A DNA stretch of 33,600 nucleotides from Nitrospira sp. (GCA_016873455.1 VGXE01000020.1:1-33600), one strand, 5' to 3'. Positions 24,580-33,449 are shown, counted from the first letter of the stretch. Numbers and translations: made by a program. The notes: generated from the sequence alone by a model not told the origin.

Positions 24580-26069
24580 CCTTTTCATTGGCCCTCTCAG
24601 TGGCGGATCTTTTGCTTCTCCTGCCGGAGATCTTTTTGACCTGCTGGCTGTGTCTGATTGTAATCGTCGACTTTGCCTTCCCTCGCATGTCCAAGGATCA
24701 GCTGGCCTTCCTCAGCGTCGGCGGCCTCGTGGCGACCTTTGCCTGTCTCGTGTGGTTCGATGTGTCTCACATCTCGGGCACGTTGTTCGCCAACATGTTC
24801 GTCCTGGACCGCATGGCCCTCTTTTTCAAGATGTTCATCGTCGCCACCACGGCCCTCGTGATCCTAGTCTCGGTTCAATACGTCGATCGGTTCAGGTTTT
24901 TCCGGGGTGAGTACTACGTGCTCGTCGTCATGTCGGCGCTGGGGATGATGTTCATGTCCTCGGCCAACGATCTCTTGTCGCTGTTCGTGAGCCTGGAATT
25001 TTCGACGCTCGGATTTTATGTGTTGGTGGGCTACCTTCGGGAGGATTTGGCCTCCAATGAGGCGGGGCTCAAGTTCTTTATTCTCGGCGTATTCGCCGCC
25101 GGGCTGCTCGCCTACGGCATCAGCCTCGTGTATGGAGAGACGGGTAAGCTCGTCTTCTCCGACATGCATCTCACCGCCACATCCGGAACGATCATTGGGT
25201 TTCTACTGATCTTCACGGCGCTGGGATTCAAAATTGGCGCGGTGCCCTTCCACTCCTGGATTCCGGACACGTATCATGGCGCGCCGACCCCTGTGACGGC
25301 ATTCTTGTCCCTCGCGCCCAAAGGCGCCGCCTTGGCCATCCTCTTGCGGATTTTCTTCGTCGCGCTCGCAACCTTCAAGCCGGTGTGGGTGGTCCTATTG
25401 GTCGCCGTGGCGATCTTGTCGATGACCTATGCCAACATCGTGGCGATCGCGCAGCGCAACATCAAACGCCTTCTTGCCTATTCCGGTATCGCGCAGATTG
25501 GCAACGTCCTGATTGGGCTCGCGGCCGGCACCAAGATGGGGAGCGACGCCATCTTGTTCTATCTGCTGGCCTACCTGTTCGCGAACATCGGCGCGTTTGC
25601 TGTTGTGATCGCAATCTCCCAGGCGATCGGGAGCGAAGAGATCGACGACTACAGTGGCTTGAATCGACGGTCGCCGTTCCTGGCCTTCGCCATGCTGTTG
25701 TTCCTGTTGTCCTTAGCCGGCGTTCCTCCCCTGGCTGGCTTTATCGGCAAGCTGTATATTTTCGTGGCCGCAATTAAAGAAGGGCTCTATACGCTGATCA
25801 CGGTGGCGCTGATCAATATCGTGATCTCGATGTATTATTATTTGGTCGTCGTGAAGAAAATGTACATCAATGAACCGACCGACCCCTCTCCGGTCTTCAT
25901 TTCCGGACCGATGAAGGCTGTGATCTATGTCGGCTTGGCTGGAACCCTGGTGATCGGGATCTATCCACAACCGTTCATTGATTGGATTATCGGCGCGACG
26001 CTCATGTTCTCGAATTTCGCAGCCCAGTCGACCATTGTGATTCCTCCCACGCCACCGTTCGGCGGATAA
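24576..26069 (+). CDS. nuoN: NADH-quinone oxidoreductase subunit N
   Basis: Third type of antiporter-like subunit of complex I, 497 residues with about 14 hydrophobic helices. The TM5 glutamate is in SLEFSTLGFYVLVGYL, the TM7 lysine is in LGFKIGAVPFHSWIPDTYHG, and the TM8 lysine is in SLAPKGAALAILLR. The start overlaps nuoM2 (ATGA). It is the last gene of the operon; the following gene, a histidine kinase, starts 68 bp later. CGCC-ACCGTTC-GGCG at 26050-26064 is only a weak hairpin, so a terminator is uncertain. Confidence 0.96.
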   Translation: MTFSLALSVADLLLLLPEIFLTCWLCLIVIVDFAFPRMSKDQLAFLSVGGLVATFACLVWFDVSHISGTLFANMFVLDRMALFFKMFIVATTALVILVSVQYVDRFRFFRGEYYVLVVMSALGMMFMSSANDLLSLFVSLEFSTLGFYVLVGYLREDLASNEAGLKFFILGVFAAGLLAYGISLVYGETGKLVFSDMHLTATSGTIIGFLLIFTALGFKIGAVPFHSWIPDTYHGAPTPVTAFLSLAPKGAALAILLRIFFVALATFKPVWVVLLVAVAILSMTYANIVAIAQRNIKRLLAYSGIAQIGNVLIGLAAGTKMGSDAILFYLLAYLFANIGAFAVVIAISQAIGSEEIDDYSGLNRRSPFLAFAMLLFLLSLAGVPPLAGFIGKLYIFVAAIKEGLYTLITVALINIVISMYYYLVVVKKMYINEPTDPSPVFISGPMKAVIYVGLAGTLVIGIYPQPFIDWIIGATLMFSNFAAQSTIVIPPTPPFGG

Positions 26070-26137
26070 TTTTCGGTTCTCGGCACGAGTTCTGCTACAA
26101 TTGCTCCACGAACGTGTCGTGAGAGCGTTCCCCCACT

Positions 26138-27670
26138 ATGACCCCAGATTTGCAATCTGAATCTTCCACGTCCGTGGCCTCGGCAACACACGTCCAGCCG
26201 GAATTGTCTCATTCCCCGCCGCGCGAGCCCGAGACCCTCCGCGTCAGTACGCTCGCGAGGCGTCGGGAATCATTTTGGCAATCTCCCGTCTTATGGTTTC
26301 GCGCGCTGACAATAGAGCGGAGAATCTTGGCGGGGTTCGGTCTGGTATTCGTGGGCATTCTCATTATTAGTACGGTGTCGTACCGCAACACCAGTCTCGT
26401 CGTGGCCAATAGCAAGCTCGACACCCGCAGCCATGAACTGGTCCGGCTCCTAGCCAATATTGATGTGACGTTGGACGAAGCAGAGAACAATCACCGCCGC
26501 TACTTGATCACCGGTGAATTGTTGTATCTGGAAGCCTACCAGCATGTTGTAGAAGAGAAGCCCAAGTTCTTGCAGTATCTCGACACCCTGACAGAAGGGT
26601 CTCCTGACCAGCGGCAGCGAATCGATCGGCTAGAACAGTTGATAGACCGGCAACTTGCCGCCGAAGCGGGCGCCATTGATCAGCTGGCAGGACACGGGTT
26701 CCAAGCCGTCAAAAAGATGGCGCTCGAGGGAGCCGCCAAACAGGAGCTTCGGGACATTCACCGCCTCATCACGGAGATGGAGACGTTCGAACAACACGCG
26801 CTCCAGCGGCGGGTCCTGGAATCGGCATCAACCACGACGCGCACGATTGTGCTCCTCGGGATCGGCGCCTTACTCCAGCTGGTGCTGTTGGCGGCAGTAT
26901 ACTATTTGATCCAGCACGACATTACGGAACGGCGGCGTGTCGCCGCCGAGCTCCAGCGCCGCGGCGAACTGCTCGAAGCGGCGAATAAGGAGCTGGAATC
27001 CTTTAGCTACTCAGTCTCTCACGACCTCAGGGCGCCATTGCGGCACATCGACGGCTATGCGTCGCTGTTGCGGAAGGCGGTCACGGAGTCGCTGAATGAA
27101 AAAGCCGCCCGGTATTTGCAGACGATCTCCGATTCCGCCAAACAGATGGGCCAATTGATCGATGATCTGTTGGTCTTCTCCCGCATGGGCCGCCAGGAGA
27201 TGCTTCAGACGACGGTCAATTTGGATCAATTGGTGAAAACCGTCCTTTACGATTTGCGACTTGACTTGCAAGGACGGGAGATATCCTGGACAATTGACCA
27301 ACTTCCGGAGGTGCCTGGCGATCCGGCCATGCTGCGGCAAGTGTTCATGAACCTAATCGCCAATGCTGTGAAGTTTACGAGTACGAGGCCGAGCGCCAAA
27401 ATTGAGATCGGCATCGGCCAGCGGCTGCCGAGGGAGATTGTGCTCTTCGTCAGGGACAACGGCGTGGGATTCGATATGCAGTATGCCGGCAAACTGTTTG
27501 GCGTCTTCCAGCGGCTGCACCGGGCAGATGAGTTCGAGGGCACCGGCATCGGGCTCGCGAATGTGCGCCGCATCGTGCATCGCCATGGAGGGCGTACCTG
27601 GGCGGAGGGCGAACCGGACAAGGGAGCGACCTTCTATGTGGCGCTTCCAACCAGGAGGCCTCGAACATGA
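26138..27670 (+). CDS. Membrane sensor histidine kinase with CHASE3-like sensor domain
   Basis: The 510-residue kinase has TM1 (about 63-82), an extracytoplasmic four-helix region (about 83-235) with LDEAENNHRRYLITGELLYLEAY typical of CHASE3, and TM2 (236-258). A short coiled coil leads to HisKA with FSYSVSHDLRAPLRHIDGY (phospho-acceptor H295) of the phytochrome-like type. HATPase_c follows with NLIANAVKFT, VRDNGVGFDM and GTGIGLANVRRIV. No receiver domain is fused. The stop overlaps the start of the next gene (ATGA), so the two are translated together and probably signal together. The nuo operon lies 68 bp upstream, so read-through is possible. The stimulus is unknown. Confidence 0.92.
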   Translation: MTPDLQSESSTSVASATHVQPELSHSPPREPETLRVSTLARRRESFWQSPVLWFRALTIERRILAGFGLVFVGILIISTVSYRNTSLVVANSKLDTRSHELVRLLANIDVTLDEAENNHRRYLITGELLYLEAYQHVVEEKPKFLQYLDTLTEGSPDQRQRIDRLEQLIDRQLAAEAGAIDQLAGHGFQAVKKMALEGAAKQELRDIHRLITEMETFEQHALQRRVLESASTTTRTIVLLGIGALLQLVLLAAVYYLIQHDITERRRVAAELQRRGELLEAANKELESFSYSVSHDLRAPLRHIDGYASLLRKAVTESLNEKAARYLQTISDSAKQMGQLIDDLLVFSRMGRQEMLQTTVNLDQLVKTVLYDLRLDLQGREISWTIDQLPEVPGDPAMLRQVFMNLIANAVKFTSTRPSAKIEIGIGQRLPREIVLFVRDNGVGFDMQYAGKLFGVFQRLHRADEFEGTGIGLANVRRIVHRHGGRTWAEGEPDKGATFYVALPTRRPRT

Positions 27671-29727
27671 CTGCCATGAAACCGATTCTCCTCGCTGAAG
27701 ATAATCCCCGCGATGCCGAACTCGCCATGGCGGCGATGGAGGAACAGCAGATCGCCGATAAAGTCGTGCTCTGCCACGACGGGGCGGAGGTGCTGGACTA
27801 TCTCTACTGCCGAGGGGAATTTACCTCCCGTCTTAAAGGCAATCCGGCGGTCGTCTTCCTCGATCTCAAGATGCCCAAGGTCAACGGGCTGGAAGTCTTG
27901 CGGGTCATCAAGTCCGACGCCGCACTCCGTCCGATTCCTGTCGTAATGCTGACATCTTCACGAGAAGAACGCGATCTCAGTGAAAGCTACTCGCTGGGCG
28001 CGAATGCCTACGTGGTGAAACCGGTGGAGTTTCACCAGTTTGTGTCCGCGGTCAAAGAACTGGGCATGTTCTGGGGCGTAATCAATGAGCCCCCCCTGAA
28101 GGGTCCGGCTCCGGACATTAGCCGCGATCGAGGTTCCGTGACCACTCCGTTACGAGTACTCCATCTGGAAGATAACCCGACGGATGCCGATCTCATCGCC
28201 ACGATGCTGACGGAGGGAGGAATTCCCTGTGTCTCACGCCGTGTCGACAGTCGCGACGCATTTGTCAGGGCCCTTAAAGAAAACCAGACGGATCTGATCC
28301 TGGCCGACTTTTCCCTTCCCGGATTTGACGGCATCGTCGCCCTTGAGCAGGCCAGAGCTCTGGCTCCGGACATTCCATTCCTGTTTGTGTCGGGAACGCT
28401 TGGCGAGGAGCTCGCCATCGACATGATGCAGCGGGGTGCGACGGACTATATTTTGAAGCAACGCCTTGGACGCCTTGTCCCGTCGGTTCAGCGTGCGCTC
28501 CGGGCATTCCAGGATCACGTGGAGCGCACCCGGGCGGAGACCGCACTCCGTGAAAGCGAGCTGCAACTTCGGCAGGCCCAAAAAATGGAGGCGGTCGGCC
28601 GACTGGCGGGAGGAGTGGCACATGACTTCAATAACTTATTGACCGTGATCATGGGCCATAGCCAGGTGCTCCTGAACGACATGGGGCCGGACCACCCGCA
28701 GCGAAGCAAGATCGAGGAAATGCAAAAGGCCGGTGAACGAGCAACGGCACTGATCAGGCAGTTGCTCTCCTTCAGCAGAAAACAACCGTCCGAGCCGAGA
28801 GTGTTGGACGTAAACGCCGTCCTCACCGATATCGAATCCATGATGCGCAGGCTGATTGGTGCGGACATTGACTTGGCCTTGAAGCTCAGCCCAGAGCCGC
28901 TGCGTGTGACGGCCGAACCATCACAGTTAGAGCAAATCATCATCAATCTCGTCATCAATGCCCGAGACGCCATGCCGAATGGTGGGCAGCTTCTTATTGA
29001 AACGAGTGCGTCCTATCTCGCCGGGACACCAGCCTATCATCTCAGGCCCCTGACACCAGGTTCCTATGTCCGGCTGTCTGTTTCGGATACAGGCTGTGGA
29101 ATGGCTCCGGAAGTGCAAGCCCATATCTTTGAGCCATTTTTCACGACTAAGGAAGAGGGAAAAGGAACCGGACTCGGCCTCTCGACCGTCTTTGGAAATG
29201 TGACCCAGAGCGGGGGTGGATTGGATGTGGCCAGCGTGATCGGCCGAGGTACCAGATTCGACGTGTATCTTCCGAGTGCGACCGTTGAGACGAAAAATGC
29301 CGTCAACCCTGACCTGACCCAGCCGTCACCGGGCGGCCAGGAAACGATCCTGTTAGTCGAGGATGACGCCGGTGTGCGCGAACTCCTTCGTGATGAGCTC
29401 CGTAAAATGGGATACCGGGTCTTCGAGGCCAAGCACGGACTCGAGGCCTGCCTCGTCGGCACCCAGCAGATGGGAGAGTTACAACTGCTGCTGACAGATG
29501 TGGTGATGCCGGGAATGAATGGGACGGAATTGGCGAAGCACCTTCGTGTGATCAAGCCAGGGCTGAAGCTCCTCTTCATCTCAGGCTACTCCGATGATGT
29601 GCATATCGGAGCCGGTGATCCGTCCAGCGCGTATTTGCAAAAACCGTTTTCGCTGGAGACGCTCGCACGGACGATTCGCGAGTTGCTGGACAGAAAACCG
29701 ACGGGAGTGATACGACCGATACCATAA
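27667..29727 (+). CDS. Hybrid histidine kinase with REC-REC-HK-REC architecture
   Basis: Soluble 686-residue signalling protein. REC1 (about 5-130) is of the Rcp1 type (ILLAEDNPRDAEL, phospho-acceptor D66 in VVFLDLKMP, K118). REC2 (about 163-280) has LHLEDNPTDADL, D214 in ILADFSLPGFDG and DYILK. HisKA has GGVAHDFNNLLTVIMGH with H319. HATPase_c has NLVINARDAMPNGG, DTGCGM and GKGTGLGLSTV. REC3 (about 560-680) has ILLVEDDAG, D611 in LLLTDVVMPGMNG and K659. No output or DNA-binding domain is present, so it must pass phosphate onward. Rcp1-type domains are usual partners of phytochrome-like kinases such as the overlapping upstream gene. An in-frame ATG at 27676 is an alternative start. Confidence 0.92.
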   Translation: MTAMKPILLAEDNPRDAELAMAAMEEQQIADKVVLCHDGAEVLDYLYCRGEFTSRLKGNPAVVFLDLKMPKVNGLEVLRVIKSDAALRPIPVVMLTSSREERDLSESYSLGANAYVVKPVEFHQFVSAVKELGMFWGVINEPPLKGPAPDISRDRGSVTTPLRVLHLEDNPTDADLIATMLTEGGIPCVSRRVDSRDAFVRALKENQTDLILADFSLPGFDGIVALEQARALAPDIPFLFVSGTLGEELAIDMMQRGATDYILKQRLGRLVPSVQRALRAFQDHVERTRAETALRESELQLRQAQKMEAVGRLAGGVAHDFNNLLTVIMGHSQVLLNDMGPDHPQRSKIEEMQKAGERATALIRQLLSFSRKQPSEPRVLDVNAVLTDIESMMRRLIGADIDLALKLSPEPLRVTAEPSQLEQIIINLVINARDAMPNGGQLLIETSASYLAGTPAYHLRPLTPGSYVRLSVSDTGCGMAPEVQAHIFEPFFTTKEEGKGTGLGLSTVFGNVTQSGGGLDVASVIGRGTRFDVYLPSATVETKNAVNPDLTQPSPGGQETILLVEDDAGVRELLRDELRKMGYRVFEAKHGLEACLVGTQQMGELQLLLTDVVMPGMNGTELAKHLRVIKPGLKLLFISGYSDDVHIGAGDPSSAYLQKPFSLETLARTIRELLDRKPTGVIRPIP

Positions 29728-29821
29728 GCCCAACACGGTCCGCTCTTCATTCCGGGCGCTCGACTATGCTCCAGCGTCGTTCTCTCCTCCACTGCGTGCA
29801 GGCAGGGGATTCGGAAACACC

Positions 29822-30676
29822 ATGATGCCAACTGCGTTGAGCACGGTCGGTCGGTACGGACTTCGAATCTGCGGGGTCGTGCTGGCCTTGCTGCTTTCAC
29901 CTCATGTGAGCCGTGCCGAATCCATCCTGTGGGAACCGTTGGCCAATGGCCTTGCGGTGTCGGTCTGGTTGCCGGGAAAGTCCTGTCCGGCGGTGCCGTC
30001 CCTGCTGGCCATCGACATTGATCCCGATCGCACAAAATTTACGGTCCACCACTACGCACAAGAACGTCTCTCTCACCCTCCAACTATCGAAGAATGGCAC
30101 AAGCGGTCGAGTCACGCTGCTCTCTTCAATGCGGGACTGTTCCGGGAAAACTTCGCCTATCTCGGCTTGCTGTACAAGGACGGCCAGTCGTTGGGAGGCC
30201 GCCGTCATGCCACCTGGCAAGGATTATTCGTGGCAGAACCAGCGGTCGCCGGCTTGAAGAACGCTCGAGTGTTGGACTTGACCGTCGAGGGCTTTGATGA
30301 GCGTCGACCCTCGTATCGAGAAGCCGCGCAAGCGCTGATGCTATTGGACCACCGCAGGAACATCCGCGTGCGCCAGACGGGGAAACGTGCCTACCAAACG
30401 ATTGTGGCAGAAACCGACCAGGGGCATATTCTTATCTTCAAGAGCCGGGACCTCATGACCCTCTACGACATCGCTCAATGTCTTCGGGACGTCATGCCGT
30501 CCGTACGGCAAGCCATGGCGATGGACGGCGGTTCATCATCCGATGTGCTTGTCTCGGAGTCGCTGTGGCGGAACGATCGACACACCGAAGATTATTTGTC
30601 TTGGAAAACGCTCTTCGGTGGCGGCAGCGTCGCGCACATTCCGCTCCCGACCGTGATTGGGGTAAGCCCCCGGTGA
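29822..30676 (+). CDS. Exported phosphodiester glycosidase family (NAGPA-domain) protein
   Basis: The 284-residue product has an N-terminal signal peptide (RICGVVLALLLSPHVSRAES, cleavage near SRA). The rest resembles the phosphodiester glycosidase/NAGPA fold: FNAGLFRENFAYLGLLYKDG in the middle and AMDGGSSSDVLVSESL near the end, with the MDGGSS signature of the family. It presumably acts in the periplasm on a glycosyl phosphodiester in envelope polysaccharide; no substrate can be assigned. ATGATG at 29822 offers two adjacent starts, with a purine-rich AGGGG somewhat far upstream. It converges on the rhodanese gene. Confidence 0.8.
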   Translation: MMPTALSTVGRYGLRICGVVLALLLSPHVSRAESILWEPLANGLAVSVWLPGKSCPAVPSLLAIDIDPDRTKFTVHHYAQERLSHPPTIEEWHKRSSHAALFNAGLFRENFAYLGLLYKDGQSLGGRRHATWQGLFVAEPAVAGLKNARVLDLTVEGFDERRPSYREAAQALMLLDHRRNIRVRQTGKRAYQTIVAETDQGHILIFKSRDLMTLYDIAQCLRDVMPSVRQAMAMDGGSSSDVLVSESLWRNDRHTEDYLSWKTLFGGGSVAHIPLPTVIGVSPR

Positions 30677-30740
30677 CCCAATGTCGAAGGCCGCCAACCG
30701 CTATGCATCATTCGAGTCTGCTTCCCGCGGTGTGACTTGG

Positions 30741-31163
30741 CTAGCGCCGTGGTCGTTCGACCGGAAATCCGGCTTCCAGCCACGCATTCATACTGCCGGA
30801 CACGTTGTAGACATGGCGATAGCCGAGGTCCGCGAGCGTCTCCGCGGCAATGTTGCTTCGACGACCCGATTGGCAATAGACGACGATGTGCTCGTCGAGT
30901 TGTGCACCGATCTCGCGGTGTCTGGCTTGGATCTCGCGGAAATCAATATTGAGATCCGTCCCGGGAATCACACCAGCCTGATGCTCTTCCGGAGAGCGGA
31001 CATCAATGAGCACGAATCCTTTCTTGCTCGTGGACCCTGCCTTCGACAAGCTCACCTCCAGTTGTTGCACCGTGAGCAAGTAGGAATGGTGGGACCGCGC
31101 CACATCACATAGCACCAGGCCCGTCAGCACACACCCGAGTATCGCGATACGTGAGAATTTCAT
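30741..31163 (-). CDS. Exported single-domain rhodanese
   Basis: A 140-residue protein with a signal peptide (MKFSRIAILGCVLTGLVLCD, probable cleavage after ARS) followed by one rhodanese domain. FVLIDVRSPEEHQAGVIPG opens the domain, the active-site loop is VVYCQSGRRSN with catalytic C97, and NVSGSMNAWLEAGFPV closes it. Such periplasmic rhodaneses are sulfurtransferases or sulfur-carrier proteins; the physiological acceptor is unknown. I chose the ATG at 31161-31163 because GGGAGA lies upstream. Frames open further upstream overlap the divergent lipoprotein gene's 5' region. Start codons of the two divergent genes are 56 bp apart, so they share a small promoter region. Confidence 0.85.
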   Translation of the reverse strand: MKFSRIAILGCVLTGLVLCDVARSHHSYLLTVQQLEVSLSKAGSTSKKGFVLIDVRSPEEHQAGVIPGTDLNIDFREIQARHREIGAQLDEHIVVYCQSGRRSNIAAETLADLGYRHVYNVSGSMNAWLEAGFPVERPRR

Positions 31164-31219
31164 CGTCTTTTCTCCCATGGCGTATTGCAGGTGACACTGA
31201 CTCTCTTCATAATAAAAGT

Positions 31220-31537
31220 ATGCGGAAGAGCTGGTCAAGCGTGGTCGCTGCGATCGCACTCTCTACACTCGTCGCCTGTGCCGACGGCGTCAAATTCGTT
31301 CAGGAGCATGAGGACGGCGGGGTGGTGGTCTATCCCTTCAGAGGGGACCAAGGTTCCCTGCTGTCACCGTTCCGACAAAATGCCCTTACCCTCATACAAG
31401 AGAAATGTGGCAGCCGCTCATACACAATAGTCCGCGAAGGCGAAACCCAGGGCCGGTCGCGAGTCGTAAGTCCGATGGAAGGGCAGGAAGAAGTCATACA
31501 GGAACGGCGGTGGGGAATTCAGTTCCAATGCCAATAG
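31220..31537 (+). CDS. Small lipoprotein of unknown function
   Basis: I do not recognise the family. The 105-residue product starts with a lipoprotein signal peptide, MRKSWSSVVAAIALSTLVAC, in which LVAC is a lipobox with the acylated cysteine at position 20. The mature part is about 85 residues, with two further Cys (in EKCGSRSY and at the C-terminal QFQCQ) that could form a disulfide. The ATG at 31220 gives the best signal peptide; an earlier frame from 31151 would mask it. It is divergent from the rhodanese gene and converges on pyrE. Confidence 0.75.
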   Translation: MRKSWSSVVAAIALSTLVACADGVKFVQEHEDGGVVVYPFRGDQGSLLSPFRQNALTLIQEKCGSRSYTIVREGETQGRSRVVSPMEGQEEVIQERRWGIQFQCQ

Positions 31538-31569
31538 GCGGCTCGCCATCATCAACCCGGCCGCAGACG

Positions 31570-32145
31570 CTATGACGCAGGCCGTTCTTTCATCAAGTCT
31601 TCGATGGTCAATAGGCTAAGCAGCGTCAAACCTTCCTGCTCCACCCGCTGCCTGCCATCCTGCTCCTTTCGATCTACAATGACTAACGCATGAGCCACGG
31701 CAAGCCCCGCGTTTCTGGCTGCCGCCACGGCCTTGAGCAACGACCCCCCGCTTGTCAGCACATCATCGACAATCACCGCTTGGTCTCCCGGACGAACGAC
31801 TCCTTCAATCAACTTGCCGAGGCCATGATCTTTGGCTTGTTTCCTCACCACAAATGTCCGCCAGTCCCTCTGCGGTTGAACAGAAAACGCATAGTCCGAA
31901 ATGGATGTGGCGATGGAAATCGCCCCGATCTCAAGCCCGCCGAGACAATCGACATTCACAGGTCGCAAGACGTCATAGGCCAGCTGAGCCACCACACGTC
32001 GGGCCGCGGGATGGGCCATCAATGAGCGGCAGTCGATGTAGAACGGACTGATCTGTCCAGAAGCCAGTGTAAATCCCTGGGGGTCCCATCGAAATGAGTG
32101 GGTGTGGTGAAATGCTTGTGCCAGTTCCGTGCGCAGGGTTGTCAT
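31570..32145 (-). CDS. pyrE: Orotate phosphoribosyltransferase
   Basis: Converts orotate and PRPP to orotidine monophosphate in de novo pyrimidine synthesis, in the cytoplasm. The 191-residue length is usual. The PRPP-binding signature AVIVDDVLTSGGS lies at 123-135. The N-terminal FTLASGQISPFYIDCR and the catalytic-loop RKQAKDHGLG (101-110) are present. The ATG is at 32143-32145; AGGA lies about 16 nt upstream, further than ideal. No other pyrimidine gene is adjacent. Confidence 0.92.
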   Translation of the reverse strand: MTTLRTELAQAFHHTHSFRWDPQGFTLASGQISPFYIDCRSLMAHPAARRVVAQLAYDVLRPVNVDCLGGLEIGAISIATSISDYAFSVQPQRDWRTFVVRKQAKDHGLGKLIEGVVRPGDQAVIVDDVLTSGGSLLKAVAAARNAGLAVAHALVIVDRKEQDGRQRVEQEGLTLLSLLTIEDLMKERPAS

Positions 32146-32272
32146 GACAAAATGTTTCGTCCTGAATCACAAAGGCGGCGGTATTGTACACGGTGTGGAC
32201 ATGTGTTGATAGCCGTTTTCTTGGCGTTGATCTCCCAGCGCACTGGGACAGCTAGAGATCCCGCACATGTTC

Positions 32273-32839
32273 TTATTCGTCGCTCTTCGCTGGGCCACGA
32301 ACGCACCAAACCGGGAACGTATAGATTCTGGTGAGACTCAGCACATTGCCCAAGAACGTATCCAAGTACTTCGCATACGACGGCTGGTTCGCTTCTGGCA
32401 CGACGGTCCAGTAGGACGTCGGCTGGACATTCAAGAAGGGATGACCCGGAGAAAGATTTGGACCTGGAGCATCCACGGCGGGACCAACCAAACTCCGCAT
32501 TTCGCTCGGGGCGGGTAACCGCCAGCCTTTTTGCCCCCCCGTACCTCTCGTCGTGCACAGGATTCGGGCTTCGTTCCATGTGACTGCCTCGGCCTGTGGA
32601 GCCAGCTCCCACACCAGCCCTGTCTCCTCATCCAGCACCGCATCGTTGTTGTACGCAGGCAAGATCACGAATCGCTGGTTGGCCGGGTGCGCGTGTTGCC
32701 AATTCCGAATAATCTCAGCAATGACTTCTTCCTTTCCCGCTGACACGCCGGTCGGAGTATGGAAAAGCTCATTCCCTAGAAAGCAGAGGCCTCCCATGGC
32801 CACGAGGATTCCGGCTCTGATACTCCACTTTGCTTTCAT
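32273..32839 (-). CDS. DUF1566 (Lcl C-terminal domain)-like exported protein
   Basis: The 188-residue product starts with a hydrophobic signal or anchor (about 8-26, IRAGILVAMGGLCFLGN). The remainder carries the DUF1566 pattern: VLDEETGLVWELAP, TWNEARILCTT, GWRLPAPSEMRSLV, and a final YTFPVWCVRG. Domains of this type occur in surface or extracellular proteins of many bacteria and have no settled function. I chose the ATG at 32837-32839. A TTG at 32875 would add 12 residues. It lies upstream of pyrE on the same strand, separated by 127 bp with a small TCCCAG/CTGGGA hairpin at 32233-32248. Confidence 0.7.
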   Translation of the reverse strand: MKAKWSIRAGILVAMGGLCFLGNELFHTPTGVSAGKEEVIAEIIRNWQHAHPANQRFVILPAYNNDAVLDEETGLVWELAPQAEAVTWNEARILCTTRGTGGQKGWRLPAPSEMRSLVGPAVDAPGPNLSPGHPFLNVQPTSYWTVVPEANQPSYAKYLDTFLGNVLSLTRIYTFPVWCVRGPAKSDE

Positions 32840-32892
32840 GCAGCGCTGAGGGCAAACAGATGTTCTCCCCCTCAAGGGGATTCCCTCTCCTA

Positions 32893-33018
32893 GCAGGCTG
32901 TTGAAAAAGTCCGCCAGCGGCGTTCTCGCATCGCTCAGAGGCTCAACGTACGGAACAGAGTACGATTCGCCCCTTCACTCGCTGCGGCCTTGCTGGACGG
33001 CCTTTCTGAACAGCCTGC
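32893..33018. mobile_element. Small inverted-repeat (MITE/REP-like) element upstream of amoC
   Basis: A 126-bp sequence is bounded by imperfect terminal repeats. GCAGGCTGTTGAAAAAGTCC at the left end (32893-32912) corresponds to the reverse of GGCCTTTCTGAACAGCCTGC at the right end (32999-33018), and the match continues inward through CGCCAGC/GCTGGACG. No coding capacity is convincing. It is unrelated in sequence to the 287-bp elements near priA. It lies between the DUF1566-like gene and the amoC upstream region. Confidence 0.7.
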
Positions 33019-33449
33019 AGGCTATTCCGTTTCTATTGGTACTCTCGAATGCCTCGTGTTTTCAGCATCGTCAACGTGTTCGTCAACACACTGCTAGACT
33101 GTCAATGACCGAAATGCCCTGAATGTGGAAATGTGGATGTATTGTAAGAGCGGCTTGATGGGAGGGCAAGAGTCCTACAGAGCCACATTCCCTCATAGAC
33201 GCATATGCCACTTCTCGTCGTTGCGAAGCTGTTTCATGTCGATACAGCGTCAACCCGATCCTTTAGGCTAAGATCTGAAGGGATTTTCCGGTTTTAAATA
33301 TCCCTCTTGTTGCAAATACTGGCTATCTGGAGTAACATTCATCGGTGTTGTTCCTTTTTGTTTAGTAAACTCGCGATCGTTTCTTATAAGGCAGTTGAGT
33401 CGATAACAATTCAATACCCAGGTAAGTTTTTCTAGAAGGAGGATGCATC
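33019..33449 (+). promoter_or_regulatory. AT-richer upstream region of amoC with candidate promoter
   Basis: The 431 bp before amoC contain no convincing gene and are visibly richer in A and T than the rest of the window, most clearly from about 33290. The best promoter candidate is TTGCAA (33310-33315) and TAACAT (33333-33338), 17 bp apart, which would leave a leader of about 105 bases. A second AT-rich word, TTATAA at 33384, lacks a good -35. A 6-bp inverted repeat (AGGGAT/ATCCCT, 33279-33305) overlaps the approach to the -35. The strong ribosome binding site AGAAGGAGGA lies at 33434-33443. Confidence 0.5.

Noticed and set aside
26042-26066. Terminator after nuoN
   Set aside because: The CGCC/GGCG stem is only 4 bp and is not followed by a T run, so I did not list it as a feature.
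33443-33445. Alternative ATG for amoC
   Set aside because: It is out of frame with the AmoC sequence and overlaps the ribosome binding site.
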